Positions 43,746-52,741 are shown, counted from the first letter of the stretch. The stretch: 64,000 nt of DNA from an uncultured Lachnospiraceae bacterium (GCA_944383265.1 CALWOX010000003.1:62001-126000), one strand, 5' to 3'. Program-made: numbers and translations. The notes: a model not told the origin generated them from the sequence alone.

Positions 43746-44153
43746 TTATGCATTTTCCTGCATAAGCTTTTCTATAGTTACTGAATTCAAAAGCTTCTCT
43801 ATAGTCTCCTGTACATTTATATAGCATTTTCTGACAGGGCAGGTCTCTGTTGCGCTCCTTCCGCAGTATTTGTCGGGCTCAAGGCATCTGTTTATCTTCA
43901 TTTCAGTCTCCATGATGCTTATAATGTCCCAAAGGGTTATCTCAGAAGGCGATTTTTGAAGAGAATAGCCGCCGTTTTTTCCCTGCCTGCCCTCCACTAT
44001 ACCTGTCTCCTTAAGCCTGTGAAGTACCTTCATAAGATAATTCTCCGATACAGCCACAGCTTCTCCTATCTCGGGAGCCGAGGCAATGTCGTTTTTTTCA
44101 GCTAGATAAATAACTGTCCTTATAGCGTAGTCTGTCGTCAAATTAAGCTGCAT
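43746..44153 (-). CDS. Rrf2 family transcriptional regulator with Fe-S-type cysteines
   Basis: 135-residue winged-helix regulator: TTDYAIRTVIYLAEK, then the recognition helix ENYLMKVLHRLKETGIVEGRQGKNGGY. The C-terminal loop has Cys90, Cys97, Cys105 and Cys110, a pattern fit for an iron-sulfur cluster as in IscR/NsrR/RsrR, whereas CymR lacks it. AAAGGAC precedes the ATG. It sits directly upstream of the metNIQ promoter. Iron-sulfur, redox or sulfur control is possible, and the target is not shown by sequence. Confidence 0.88.
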   Translation of the reverse strand: MQLNLTTDYAIRTVIYLAEKNDIASAPEIGEAVAVSENYLMKVLHRLKETGIVEGRQGKNGGYSLQKSPSEITLWDIISIMETEMKINRCLEPDKYCGRSATETCPVRKCYINVQETIEKLLNSVTIEKLMQENA

Positions 44154-44297
44154 TTTTATTCTGTCCTTTCAAGAAGGAAGCCCCGAGCGCAAATGCTTAA
44201 GGCTTCCGAACCGGATTGTAAACAATAATATTTTTTGTTATTTTACTTTAAATCATTTGAACTGTAAAGTACGAAAATTAACACTTTTTTCATTATG

Positions 44298-45290
44298 TCA
44301 GAATGAATACCCCACAGGTTCCTTGTCAAAGCTCACCTTTTCTCCGTCCGAAACAGCTGTTATATTGCCCTGCTTGTCGGTCCTGTATACATTTGCCCGG
44401 ATAGTCTCAAGCTTTCTTAAAGTACTGTCATGAGGAAAGCCGTACTCGTTATTTCTTCCGCAGCTTATCACCACATACTCAGGAGAAAACGCCTCCAAAA
44501 GCTCCCACGAGGTAGCCGTCGAGCTTCCGTGATGTCCCGCCTTATACACATCCACATCCATGTCCAAACCAAGCCTCTCGGCGGATTCTATTATATCCTC
44601 CTCTTCGGCCTCCTCCGCATCTCCCGTAAACAAAAATGAGGTATCCCCGTTTTCAAGAAGAAGCGCTATTGAATAATTATTTATATTGTCCCCGTAATCA
44701 GCGTACGAATCGGGCCATATTATCGTAAAACTCGCGCCTCCGAGGTTAAAACTGTCTCCCGGCTCAGGATTTATTATCTCGGTACCGTTTTCCTCGGCGC
44801 TCTCCAAAACCTCTGTATAGGTCTTTATGTCTCTCTCATAGTCAGGCATCATGAGCACATCGCAGTCAATGCTGTCCAAAACATCATCCATTCCCCCTAT
44901 GTGGTCAGAGTGCGGATGAGTCCCTATGGCATATTTAAGTTCGCTTATGCCCTTTGATCTTATATACTCGGAAAGCTCCTCTCCTGTATCATTTTCTCCC
45001 GCATCTATAAGCATGCTCTCACCGCCGCAGCTTATAAGCGTGCTGTCAGCCTGGCCTATATCTATAAATTCCACCTCAAGTATGCCTTTTTCCGCATTTG
45101 AATCCGCCCTGTCCGCTGTATTTCGGGTTGCGCCTTCAATCTCATACTCGGATAAATTTTCTATGCGCTCGTCGGCATCACTTTCATTAAATCCGCCCTC
45201 AAGCCCCTTTAAAGCCGATGCCGCAAAGAGTATGAGAAGTATCAATGCTCCTCTCAGCTTTTTTATCTCGCTTTTCCTTAAGCGTCCCAT
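44298..45290 (-). CDS. Secreted metallo-beta-lactamase-fold protein, ComEC C-terminal-like
   Basis: 330 residues with an N-terminal hydrophobic segment (about 13-30, uncleaved anchor or signal) and an MBL-fold domain like the C-terminal domain of ComEC. Motifs are VEFIDIGQADSTLI, THPHSDHIGGMDDVL, LFTGDAEEAEE and KAGHHGSSTATS, so the metal ligands are kept. Stand-alone extracellular ComEC-like MBL proteins are thought to be nucleases or phosphodiesterases; activity here is unproven. CAGGAG precedes the ATG. It is divergent from the TPP-thiT unit. Confidence 0.88.
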   Translation of the reverse strand: MGRLRKSEIKKLRGALILLILFAASALKGLEGGFNESDADERIENLSEYEIEGATRNTADRADSNAEKGILEVEFIDIGQADSTLISCGGESMLIDAGENDTGEELSEYIRSKGISELKYAIGTHPHSDHIGGMDDVLDSIDCDVLMMPDYERDIKTYTEVLESAEENGTEIINPEPGDSFNLGGASFTIIWPDSYADYGDNINNYSIALLLENGDTSFLFTGDAEEAEEEDIIESAERLGLDMDVDVYKAGHHGSSTATSWELLEAFSPEYVVISCGRNNEYGFPHDSTLRKLETIRANVYRTDKQGNITAVSDGEKVSFDKEPVGYSF

Positions 45291-45387
45291 ATCGCCGTCT
45301 CCTGTTTTAATGCATACTAAAAATAATTATATCACCTCAAAAGCTTTAAGTGACATTTTTATTGAAAATTTAAGGAACATATTCTTA

Positions 45388-45415
45388 TTGACATACACAA
45401 ATATCCCTATATAAT
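45388..45415 (+). promoter_or_regulatory. Promoter of the TPP riboswitch-thiT transcript
   Basis: TTGACA (45388-45393), a 16-bp spacer and TATAAT (45410-45415), both perfect consensus, just before the riboswitch. Confidence 0.85.
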
Positions 45416-45434
45416 TAGTATGTAAATAATAACA

Positions 45435-45587
45435 AGGCTAGGGGCGCTTTATGCTGAGATGGAAGCTTTTGCTTCGGTCCCTCATTACCTGAACAGGATA
45501 ATGCCTGCGTAGGAAAGCCGATCTTTATTTGATTTATATTTCGATTAAAGATCGTATTATGCCCCTCCTTAGTTTAGCTTAAGGAGG
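45435..45587 (+). promoter_or_regulatory. TPP riboswitch controlling thiT, with RBS-sequestering hairpin
   Basis: The aptamer (about 45435-45519) has the conserved GCTGAGAT, ACCTGAACAGGATAATGCC and TGCGTAGGAAAGC elements. Downstream, GATCTTTA/TAAAGATC (45520-45553) forms one hairpin and CCTCCTTA/TAAGGAGG (45564-45587) another that buries the Shine-Dalgarno of thiT. There is no T-run, so control is probably translational. Confidence 0.95.
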
Positions 45588-45594
45588 TTTTATT

Positions 45595-46167
45595 ATGTCA
45601 GTATCTGTCAACAAAAAAGTAAGGTCTTCATCCTCTGCCGTAAAACGGCTTGCCTTTTGCAGCATGTGCATAGCTCTCGCAGCTGTCACGAGCATGATAA
45701 AGGTATTTGAATTTTCTTATGGCGGCTCTGTCACTTTGTGCAGCATGCTCTTTGCCATGCTTCCGGCTTGGATCTACGGCGCTCCCACAGGCTTCCTCTG
45801 CGGATTGGTCTACGGGCTTGTACAGTTTCTTTTGGGGCCGTACTTTTTAACCCTCCCCCAGTTCCTTTTTGACTATATCTTTGCATTTATGATAATGGGA
45901 GCTGCAGGATTCTTTTCCGACAAAAAATACGGGCTCATCATCGGCTACATAGTTGCGGTCACAGGCAGATGGATAATGGCCACTATAGCAGGACTTATCT
46001 GGTATTCTCTCGGCAGCACCATATGGGCCGGCTGGGCTCCGCTTCCCTACTCCATGGTCTACAATATTATATATATAGGAGCGGAGGCAATATTGACACT
46101 TGTCATACTTAGTGTGCCCGCAGTCCGCAGTGCCCTTAAGAGAGTAAAGCTTGCGGCGCGTGACTGA
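45595..46167 (+). CDS. thiT: Thiamine ECF transporter substrate-binding subunit ThiT
   Basis: 190-residue, six-helix S-component (YuaJ/ThiT family) that captures thiamine and docks to the shared EcfAAT module encoded elsewhere. After a basic N-terminus (residues 1-20) come GSVTLCSMLFAMLPAWIYG, the LVYGLVQFLLGP segment and AVTGRWIMATIAGLIWY, which hold the ThiT ligand-site residues. AAGGAGG precedes the ATG and is masked by the upstream riboswitch hairpin. Thiamine uptake is therefore switched off when TPP is plentiful. Confidence 0.93.
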   Translation: MSVSVNKKVRSSSSAVKRLAFCSMCIALAAVTSMIKVFEFSYGGSVTLCSMLFAMLPAWIYGAPTGFLCGLVYGLVQFLLGPYFLTLPQFLFDYIFAFMIMGAAGFFSDKKYGLIIGYIVAVTGRWIMATIAGLIWYSLGSTIWAGWAPLPYSMVYNIIYIGAEAILTLVILSVPAVRSALKRVKLAARD

Positions 46168-46257
46168 GAAACGACGGAAGGCGGTAAAACCGGCTTCAAA
46201 AACTAATAAAAGTCTGTAAAATCACAAATATAAATCAGACGAAAATTCATAAAAATC

Positions 46258-46418
46258 TTGAAAAGGTCTTTCCGGTGTGATATTTTAAAGTTTGTGCCTT
46301 AAAAATAACGGAGCGGAATATGGCCATATGAGAGATGATTATATAAAACACAGCTTCAAATTCAAATATAATATATCCTGTAAGGATGATCGGCGAGCTT
46401 TTAGTGCTCGCCTTTTTT
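46258..46418 (+). ncRNA. Candidate small RNA or YitT leader between thiT and yitT
   Basis: A possible promoter TTGAAA (46258-46263), 17 bp, TATTTT (46281-46286) is followed about 100 nt later by a strong terminator. No convincing gene lies between them; a 35-codon frame there runs through the terminator and lacks a ribosome site. It could be a short RNA of about 125 nt. The rest of the 46168-46480 gap shows nothing else. Confidence 0.3.
46392..46418 (+). terminator. Strong intrinsic terminator
   Basis: Stem GGCGAGC/GCTCGCC (46392-46398 and 46406-46412) followed by TTTTTT. It lies 225 bp after the thiT stop and 63 bp before the next gene. Confidence 0.9.
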
Positions 46419-46480
46419 GTGCTTTAGCACGATAACAATCTAACATAATCAAATTATAAAAATTTTAAGGGTGAAATTTT

Positions 46481-47365
46481 ATGGAACAGCTGAGAAAAAG
46501 AATATTTGACATTATCATGATACTTTTCGGAAACACCACCTATGCTCTCGGCATAGTTATGTTCGTGCTTCCCGCAAATCTTATCACAGGCGGCACGACA
46601 GGTCTTGCTCTCTCCATGGAGCATTTCTTCGGTGTTCCGATATCGATATTTGTATTTTGCTTTAACCTTGCCATGTTTATTTTGGGAGCTCTGGTGTTGG
46701 GAAAGGCCTTTGCCCTCACGACACTTATAAGCACCTTCTACTATCCGGTAATACTCGGAATACTGCAAAATATTCCAACTCTCTCAAATTTTACTGACGA
46801 CCCTATGCTTGCCACTGTATGCGGTGGACTTATGATAGGCTTCAGTATAGGCCTTGTTATCCGTGCCGGAGCATCCACCGGAGGAATGGATATCCCGCCT
46901 CTTGTACTTAACAAAAAGATGGGGCTTCCTGTGTCTGTCATGCTCTATGCCTTCGATTTCACAATACTTATATCCCAGATGCTCTTTTCAAACAGGGAGC
47001 AGATACTCTACGGAATACTGCTTGTTCTGATCTATACCATAGTTCTTGACAAGATGCTTATGTTCGGAACAGCTCAGACTCAGGTAAAGATAATGAGCAA
47101 GGAATATCAGAAGATAAACGAGGCAATATCCGCCAAGCTTGACAGAGGAACTACTCTCATGCATACTACTACAGGCTATATGCACAGGGAATATCCCATG
47201 GTTCTGACTGTCGTTTCAAATCGTGAGCTCAATGCTCTCAACAAGCTTGTGATGGACATAGACCCGGACGCATTCATGGTCATAAACAGAGTCAATGAGG
47301 TAAAGGGCCACGGCTTCTCTCTTCAAAAAAAATACAGAGAAGCCAAAAATCAGACTTCCCTGTAA
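46481..47365 (+). CDS. YitT family membrane protein (DUF161/DUF2179)
   Basis: 294 residues. Five or so helices in the N-terminal 200 residues form the YitT domain (LPANLITGGTTGLAL and GFSIGLVIRAGASTGGMDIPP are its repeat motifs). A C-terminal soluble DUF2179 domain follows (about 205-285: MSKEYQKINEAISAKLDRGT, TTGYMHREYPMVLTVV, INRVNEVKGHGF). The function of the family is not settled. AAGGGTGA precedes the ATG; it is convergent with coaX. Confidence 0.9.
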   Translation: MEQLRKRIFDIIMILFGNTTYALGIVMFVLPANLITGGTTGLALSMEHFFGVPISIFVFCFNLAMFILGALVLGKAFALTTLISTFYYPVILGILQNIPTLSNFTDDPMLATVCGGLMIGFSIGLVIRAGASTGGMDIPPLVLNKKMGLPVSVMLYAFDFTILISQMLFSNREQILYGILLVLIYTIVLDKMLMFGTAQTQVKIMSKEYQKINEAISAKLDRGTTLMHTTTGYMHREYPMVLTVVSNRELNALNKLVMDIDPDAFMVINRVNEVKGHGFSLQKKYREAKNQTSL

Positions 47366-47390
47366 GTTTTTATGTGCTTTTATAATACTT

Positions 47391-48248
47391 TTATAATACA
47401 GCTTTGGTATTTTTTTCGTAAATGAGCTTCAGCCCCTTGAGCTTCAAGTTCTCGTCATATTCTGTTTTTATACTGCCATAAGGCCTGCTTTCCGCTGACG
47501 GAGGGCAGGCTTTTGTCACAGCATTTATATCGAAAAATCTCATTATTTTTCCCGCATGTACTCCCGTCATTATGACTGTTGAGATGGCCTGTTTCTCATA
47601 TATCCGCCTTATTATTCCCTCACAAAGAGCCGCTGTACCATATATAATTCCGCTCTGCATTGCTTCCTCTGTATTTGTACCTATAAGTTCCTTGGGGGAC
47701 TCCAGGCTTATATCGTAAAGCCTGGATGCGGACTCTGAAAGAGCTCTGAGAGATGGTCCCATGCCCGGGCATATGATACTTCCTGTATATTGCTTTTTTT
47801 CATTTATCACAGAAAAAACCGTGGCGGTTCCGAAATCCGCCACAACAGCAGGTGTATCGTACAGATTTACCGCCCCTACGGCATTTGAAATGAGATCCGT
47901 ACCTATCATAGCAGGATTATCCATAAGTATTTGAAGACCTGTCTTAAGCCCCGGCCCCGCTGTCTTGCACGGAGCCTTGGTAAAGTCTTCAACGGCATTT
48001 TTGATCACAGAGGTAAGTCCCGGAACCACAGAAGCTATTATGCTTCCCTCCACCTCGCAGCTCCTTAAGCCATTGAGCTCAAAGATATTTTTAAAGGTCA
48101 GTATATAGTCAAGACCTGTCTTTTTTATATCCGTGGCTGTCTCTGCTGTAAATACAGGGACAGATCTTCCATCCTTATTACCTTCTTTTCTCCCGGGGAA
48201 GGCTGCCATGCTTATATATTCATTTCCCACATTAAGCGTAAATATCAT
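47391..48248 (-). CDS. coaX: Type III pantothenate kinase (CoaX) homologue, divergent
   Basis: Acetate-and-sugar-kinase-like fold, 285 residues. CoaX phosphorylates pantothenate in coenzyme A synthesis. VVADFGTATVFSVI (Asp138) and CPGMGPSLRALSESASRL match the family, and SGIIYGTAALCEGI is typical. Two hallmark sites differ: the N-terminal DVGNT-type motif reads LNVGNE with Asn6 for Asp, and the GADR-type motif reads GTDL (Asp118 kept, Arg lost). The codon for Asn6 is unambiguous. It overlaps the PanT-like gene by 17 nt, which supports a pantothenate role. It may be altered in activity or be a regulator. Confidence 0.8.
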   Translation of the reverse strand: MIFTLNVGNEYISMAAFPGRKEGNKDGRSVPVFTAETATDIKKTGLDYILTFKNIFELNGLRSCEVEGSIIASVVPGLTSVIKNAVEDFTKAPCKTAGPGLKTGLQILMDNPAMIGTDLISNAVGAVNLYDTPAVVADFGTATVFSVINEKKQYTGSIICPGMGPSLRALSESASRLYDISLESPKELIGTNTEEAMQSGIIYGTAALCEGIIRRIYEKQAISTVIMTGVHAGKIMRFFDINAVTKACPPSAESRPYGSIKTEYDENLKLKGLKLIYEKNTKAVL

Positions 48249-48855
48249 TTCTTAATAATACCTTTCCGATAAAAGCGGTCAATATTCCTGCAGCAACAGC
48301 CTCAGGTATTCCGGATGCAAAGACCGTGCCCATTATAAGGCCCCAGACAGCGTCCGCAGTCACATCCTTTGCAATAGCATATTCCTTTGCCAAAAGCAAA
48401 TATATACTTCCCATTACGATAAGAGTGTGAAACATTGACATAAGAAAGCCCTCAACGGGCAATGTCAGACTGCTTTTACTCGACAATTTTCTTAAAAGCT
48501 TCCATAGGATACCGGCCGAAAAGCCCATTAATATCCTGCAGCCTACAGATATCCATAATGCCTTTACCGCCCCCGAAAGTCCCGTCGTGCTCATAAACGG
48601 TGAAAAGGCAAAGGAGAGAAGTGGGGGGGCAAAGGTATTACTCAAGACAGAGCATACTCCAAATACCGCTCCCAGAAAGGCCCCTGCCGAAGGCCCGAAG
48701 ATCACAGCTCCCAGAATCACAGGGATGTGTACGGTAGTTGCCTTTATAACGGGCAGCTGTATCATTCCCAAAGGCGTGTTTGCCAAAACTATAATAACAG
48801 CCGCCATAAGTGCAACTCCGCTCATTTTGCGCAGTTTGCTTTCATTTCTTTTCAT
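48232..48855 (-). CDS. ECF transporter S-component, pantothenate (PanT)-like
   Basis: 207-residue, six-helix membrane protein. VIIVLANTPLGMIQLPVIKA, TVHIPVILGAVIFGPSAGAF and GAVFGVCSVLSNTF are characteristic of the PanT-like S-component group. It needs the EcfAAT module from elsewhere. AAGGAGG precedes the ATG. It starts 93 bp after luxC and overlaps coaX by 17 nt, so uptake and phosphorylation of pantothenate are probably coupled. Specificity is inferred from family and neighbour. Confidence 0.82.
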   Translation of the reverse strand: MKRNESKLRKMSGVALMAAVIIVLANTPLGMIQLPVIKATTVHIPVILGAVIFGPSAGAFLGAVFGVCSVLSNTFAPPLLSFAFSPFMSTTGLSGAVKALWISVGCRILMGFSAGILWKLLRKLSSKSSLTLPVEGFLMSMFHTLIVMGSIYLLLAKEYAIAKDVTADAVWGLIMGTVFASGIPEAVAAGILTAFIGKVLLRNDIYA

Positions 48856-48948
48856 TTTTTACCTCCTTGTTACTGTTCTTCCCTCAGAAGATACAATACA
48901 ATTCCGTATATATTTTACATTCTGTTTTGCTTAAAGCAAAGTCTTTTT

Positions 48949-50124
48949 TCAGAAACTTTGTATCTCCGCCCTCCTTGTATATTCATAAAGGGGTGCTCTT
49001 CCGTCATGATACTCTCCCGGAATATACTCTGACATGTCTGCAGGCTTCCTTACTCTGTGAGCTCCGGCTTTTATAAGGAGCTGCGAGATAGCTGCTCTCT
49101 CATCATCTTTGCATATGAGCCCTGCTGTCTGCAAAGAATATGGTAGGCTTCTGAGTTCATCAAACAGGCTTTCCCTGTCAAATCCTTTTACAGGGCAGCC
49201 CAAAAGATTGAGCCCCTGGGCTCCGTCATCCCCTCTCAGCTCTGATAAAAGCCTGTCTGTATAATTTAAAAGTGTGTCTGCAGCATCCTGTCCGAGCGTA
49301 TCTTCGTTATATTTACATATCGAATTTATATATTGCACAGCCTTATAAAGCTCGTCACTGTTTTCAGCCTCAATATAAACAGCCTGACAGGAGCTGCAAA
49401 GTCTCATTTTTGTCTTTGATATATGCTCAAGCAATCCTTGCAGTGATGCTTTATCCTTTAATCCCCTTTTGGTGATACAGACAAAACTGAATTTATGTCC
49501 CCATTCTATTAGCCTTTTATCAGGACCTGCAAGATTTCTTACGAATCTTACAGCTTCGTCTCCTCCCCATATGCTGACAGCATCAGACAGTGATATAAGC
49601 TTCTTTATTTTACGCTCTACATCGGCACTTTCAGATGGTATATCAAACATATAGATATAAGGCTTGAGCTCCGGCTCTGCCCTCACAAGCTCTCTTAATA
49701 TAAAGCCGGAAATAATGCTGTCTGACGCCGCAGGCTTAAGTACATTAATATTTCCTGAAAGAAGCCCTTCTATCACACTGAATGCCCCAAGCCCCGGCAT
49801 ATTTCCCGCCCCTATATGAAGAATAACTCCCAGAGGGACTCTGTCCGAGGCATCAGGAAGTTCATTTTTAAGTCTTTGTCTCAAGGTATCCTCCGATATA
49901 AGCTTAAGTGCCCTTGAAATCTGAGGATCTGTCTCTCTATAAGTTTCTCCCCATTTGATGCCGCCTGTAAAAAACTTTTCACCTATAGCCTTTATAAAAC
50001 TGTCATAGTATCCGCTTTTAACATTATCCGAAAGCTTGCCGAGAGCATGAAGTACCTTCTCAGGCTGCAGATATTCTTCCTTTAGGGTTTTATTTATTTT
50101 GAATTCCAGCTCTTCAAACTTCAT
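48949..50124 (-). CDS. Acyl-CoA reductase, LuxC-like
   Basis: 391 residues of the LuxC family (aldehyde-dehydrogenase-like fold), which reduces an enzyme-bound or CoA-linked acyl group to aldehyde with NADPH. ILHIGAGNMPGLGAFSVIEG and LLSGNINVLKPAASDS form the nucleotide-binding region, and RLCSSCQAVYIE holds candidate catalytic Cys243 and Cys246. GGAGGAT in the end of the preceding gene serves as its ribosome site, with a 3-nt gap. Paired with a LuxE-like gene but no luciferase (LuxA/B) is present. In lux operons the pair converts fatty acid to aldehyde. Confidence 0.85.
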   Translation of the reverse strand: MKFEELEFKINKTLKEEYLQPEKVLHALGKLSDNVKSGYYDSFIKAIGEKFFTGGIKWGETYRETDPQISRALKLISEDTLRQRLKNELPDASDRVPLGVILHIGAGNMPGLGAFSVIEGLLSGNINVLKPAASDSIISGFILRELVRAEPELKPYIYMFDIPSESADVERKIKKLISLSDAVSIWGGDEAVRFVRNLAGPDKRLIEWGHKFSFVCITKRGLKDKASLQGLLEHISKTKMRLCSSCQAVYIEAENSDELYKAVQYINSICKYNEDTLGQDAADTLLNYTDRLLSELRGDDGAQGLNLLGCPVKGFDRESLFDELRSLPYSLQTAGLICKDDERAAISQLLIKAGAHRVRKPADMSEYIPGEYHDGRAPLYEYTRRAEIQSF

Positions 50125-50127
50125 TTT

Positions 50128-51291
50128 TTATCCTCCGAAGCCCACAAGATCATATGCGCTCTGAGCACAGGTCACTATTTCGGGGAGTCCCACCCTCTTT
50201 ACTATCTCAAAATATGGTGTTTGTATTCCGCATCCGCAGTCCTTTCCCTCTCTGAGTACGGCAATATCGTCTGTCATCACGCTTAAAAGAGGAATGCTCT
50301 CGGCTATAGGAGTTATAAGATTCAGCAGTCCCTCTTTTCCATAAGATAAAGGCTCTAAGTTTTTTTCATCTCTTATTAATACCCTGCTGTATATCGGCAC
50401 ATGAAAATGTCCGTTTTTGCAGCTGCAATAAAGGCAGGGATGCTCTGCCGCTCCGAAAAACTCTCTCACGCAGGCTCCGTCTGTCCCGAGGATATGCTTT
50501 GAGAGCCTGCGCAATTCATCGGCGTCAACCTTTATCCCCTCAAAGCTTTTCCACCCTCCTCCCAGAAGGACCATAGAGCCTTTCGGAAGACTGAGCCTTT
50601 TTCCCGAGGCCTCCAATTTCTTTAGAAGAAAATAGAAATATGAAGGAAAGCCTATTATCCTTACGGGAAATACAGACCGTTCAAAACTGCAAAGAGATCT
50701 TAGGACTCCCTCGGCGTTAAGCCTGTACCCTGATTTTGTATATTTGAGAGCATAGCTTTTCCTTAAGGGCGGAGCAAAAAAGGATGATATTCTCTGTGTT
50801 TTTGCTATAACTGTCTTGTTCGAGGGATGAGGCTCAAAGCCAAGCATAATATAATTTGCCGGCTTTGCCGAAAAAAGTCCGTGAAATCTTCCGAGCCTGA
50901 ATGTAAGGGCGGCTCCGAATATTATTGTGTCAAGATCATAGCCCATTTCGCTCCTTTTCCCCTTAGTTCCCGAGGATGTAGCCTTTATGAGCATTTTCCT
51001 GCTATCCATAGTTCTGATATTCCTCCGCTTAAAAAGCGCCGTGGGTATAGGCGGTATCAGCGAAATATCACAAGGCTTTCTTATCTTTTCCACAGCTTTT
51101 GCCGCAAGTCTCTTCCCGCTCATTCCGTTAAGCTTCATTTCAGCTTCCACGATCCGCGCATACTCAGGATTATGTAAAATATGATAAAAAAGATTCTGTC
51201 TTACCGCACCAAGAAAAATATCCTCTGTACCGTTGATATCATACGGATTCTTATTGAGATACAGAGGTATCCTTCTGTCATAATTTCTCAT
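50128..51291 (-). CDS. Acyl-protein synthetase, LuxE-like
   Basis: About 387 residues of the LuxE/PaaK-related adenylating family, which activates fatty acids as acyl-AMP and transfers the acyl group to a Cys and then to LuxC. The phosphate-binding motif is ATSSGTKGKRS (about residues 104-114); GFPSYFYFLLKKLE and MVLLGGGWKSFEG are further conserved parts, followed by FFGAAEHPCLYC with Cys near the C-terminal third. The ATG at 51291 is 10 nt after TGGAGG; the GTG at 51300 is too close to it. It directly precedes luxC. Confidence 0.83.
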   Translation of the reverse strand: MRNYDRRIPLYLNKNPYDINGTEDIFLGAVRQNLFYHILHNPEYARIVEAEMKLNGMSGKRLAAKAVEKIRKPCDISLIPPIPTALFKRRNIRTMDSRKMLIKATSSGTKGKRSEMGYDLDTIIFGAALTFRLGRFHGLFSAKPANYIMLGFEPHPSNKTVIAKTQRISSFFAPPLRKSYALKYTKSGYRLNAEGVLRSLCSFERSVFPVRIIGFPSYFYFLLKKLEASGKRLSLPKGSMVLLGGGWKSFEGIKVDADELRRLSKHILGTDGACVREFFGAAEHPCLYCSCKNGHFHVPIYSRVLIRDEKNLEPLSYGKEGLLNLITPIAESIPLLSVMTDDIAVLREGKDCGCGIQTPYFEIVKRVGLPEIVTCAQSAYDLVGFGG

Positions 51292-51362
51292 ATTGTGCAC
51301 ACCTCCATATTTATCCTGATACTGTGTCCTTCTCTATATGAATATTTATAATGTTCGTGTTT

Positions 51363-52739
51363 CTAAAAGCCCGTCTCCTTAAGCTCATGCACAAGCTCCA
51401 CGTAAAATTCCCTCACATCAAAGCCCTCTATATTTTCCCTGTTAAGATCGATAACGTCTCCGTGAGATATACCCCTCTTTCCTTTGGGAGTAAGGAAAGT
51501 ATATTTGCTTCCCCATTTAAAGGAGCTTTCCGCCACGAGTCCGTCGTTGGGACCGTCAAAAAGCTTCACAAGCTCATGTGAAAAATTAAGAGGAAATTGT
51601 CCTCCTTTCGCCTTCAAAAGCTTGGAGCCTATACTCTGATAGTATACTCTCGGATCATCCTTTACCTCCCGGTTGAATTTCTCGCAGGCGGATGCGGTAA
51701 GATCTGTAACCGCCGCCATAAAATCAGGCGATTCATCTCCCAGCTTTTTTAATGTGCTGTTATAGGTCTCCTCTACCCTTTTCTTTACATTATCAGGTAT
51801 CTTCTCCAAAAGATAGTCGGCAAATATGCATCCCCTGTGAGGAGTATTTACAGTGGTGAGAGATGCAACCCTGTCTCCCTCTCCAAGCATTGCTATAGCG
51901 TATCTTGAGTCAAGGCCTCCTTTTGAATGGGCTATTATGTTTACCTTCTCCGCCCCTGTTTCCTTCAAGATATCTCTTATCCTTAGAGAAAGCTCCTGAG
52001 CGCTGTCCTTTACTGCTGCGGCGGACTGATGATTTCCATAATAAATCTTTGCCCCGTTTTCTTTAAGCTCCGCAGGTATCCTTCCCCAATAATTAAAGTA
52101 CTTGAAATCTCTGAAGAAAACTCCGTGTACAAGAAGTATCGGGTATCTTGTCTCACATATCCTGTCCTGTTTTCTTGACACATCAAGAAGAAGCTTCTCG
52201 TTTTCAAAGCTTACCTCGCGGGCCGCAGTCCTTATTATCTTTATGAGAACAAATAAGTTTAAGGGAAATATCATTCCGCATATTATTCCTATAGTTCTGA
52301 GCTTTATTCCAAGCTGCAGAGATGAAACATACACTCTTATTATCCCGTTCCAAAATACTATGGCCTCCATTGCCCCGCTAAGTAAAATACATGTAATTAA
52401 TGCAAGGCCCCCATGAGACAAAAGCACGTTTAGATTGATAATATAGAAAATTACGAGAAATGCCGAAGAAATAAGAAATGCTGAAAGAAGCATCACTCCT
52501 TTAAAGCAGCGCCTAAGTCTCTTTGTAACTGTCCTACAGGGCTTCATCACAGGCATTATATTAAAGTATAAGAATGCCGATAAAAGAAGAAACACATATA
52601 ATCCGCTTCGTATAAAATCCATTCCGCTCAGATTCCCAAAAATAAGCCGTATGGGAGTATAGCCCGCTGTAAGAAAAAATACAACCGACAAAATCACACA
52701 ATAAAATCTATCCTTTAATTCAAGGCCTTCCCCTCTCAA
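51363..52739 (-). CDS. Membrane-anchored serine lipase, alpha/beta hydrolase
   Basis: 458 residues. Residues 1-170 hold four or five hydrophobic helices; residues 195-458 form an alpha/beta hydrolase with oxyanion motif YPILLVHGVFF and nucleophile elbow IIAHSKGGLD (Ser272). The GDVIDL ending carries the likely catalytic His. The body is closely related to the smaller lipase just upstream, pointing to tandem duplication with gain of a membrane part. The start is TTG at 52739, 8 nt after GAGAGGG within the tail of that gene. It precedes the LuxE-like gene by 71 bp. Confidence 0.82.
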   Translation of the reverse strand: MRGEGLELKDRFYCVILSVVFFLTAGYTPIRLIFGNLSGMDFIRSGLYVFLLLSAFLYFNIMPVMKPCRTVTKRLRRCFKGVMLLSAFLISSAFLVIFYIINLNVLLSHGGLALITCILLSGAMEAIVFWNGIIRVYVSSLQLGIKLRTIGIICGMIFPLNLFVLIKIIRTAAREVSFENEKLLLDVSRKQDRICETRYPILLVHGVFFRDFKYFNYWGRIPAELKENGAKIYYGNHQSAAAVKDSAQELSLRIRDILKETGAEKVNIIAHSKGGLDSRYAIAMLGEGDRVASLTTVNTPHRGCIFADYLLEKIPDNVKKRVEETYNSTLKKLGDESPDFMAAVTDLTASACEKFNREVKDDPRVYYQSIGSKLLKAKGGQFPLNFSHELVKLFDGPNDGLVAESSFKWGSKYTFLTPKGKRGISHGDVIDLNRENIEGFDVREFYVELVHELKETGF

Positions 52740-52741
52740 TT

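Noticed and set aside
46331-46440. 35-codon frame between thiT and yitT
   Set aside because: No ribosome site at the right distance, and it reads straight through a strong intrinsic terminator.
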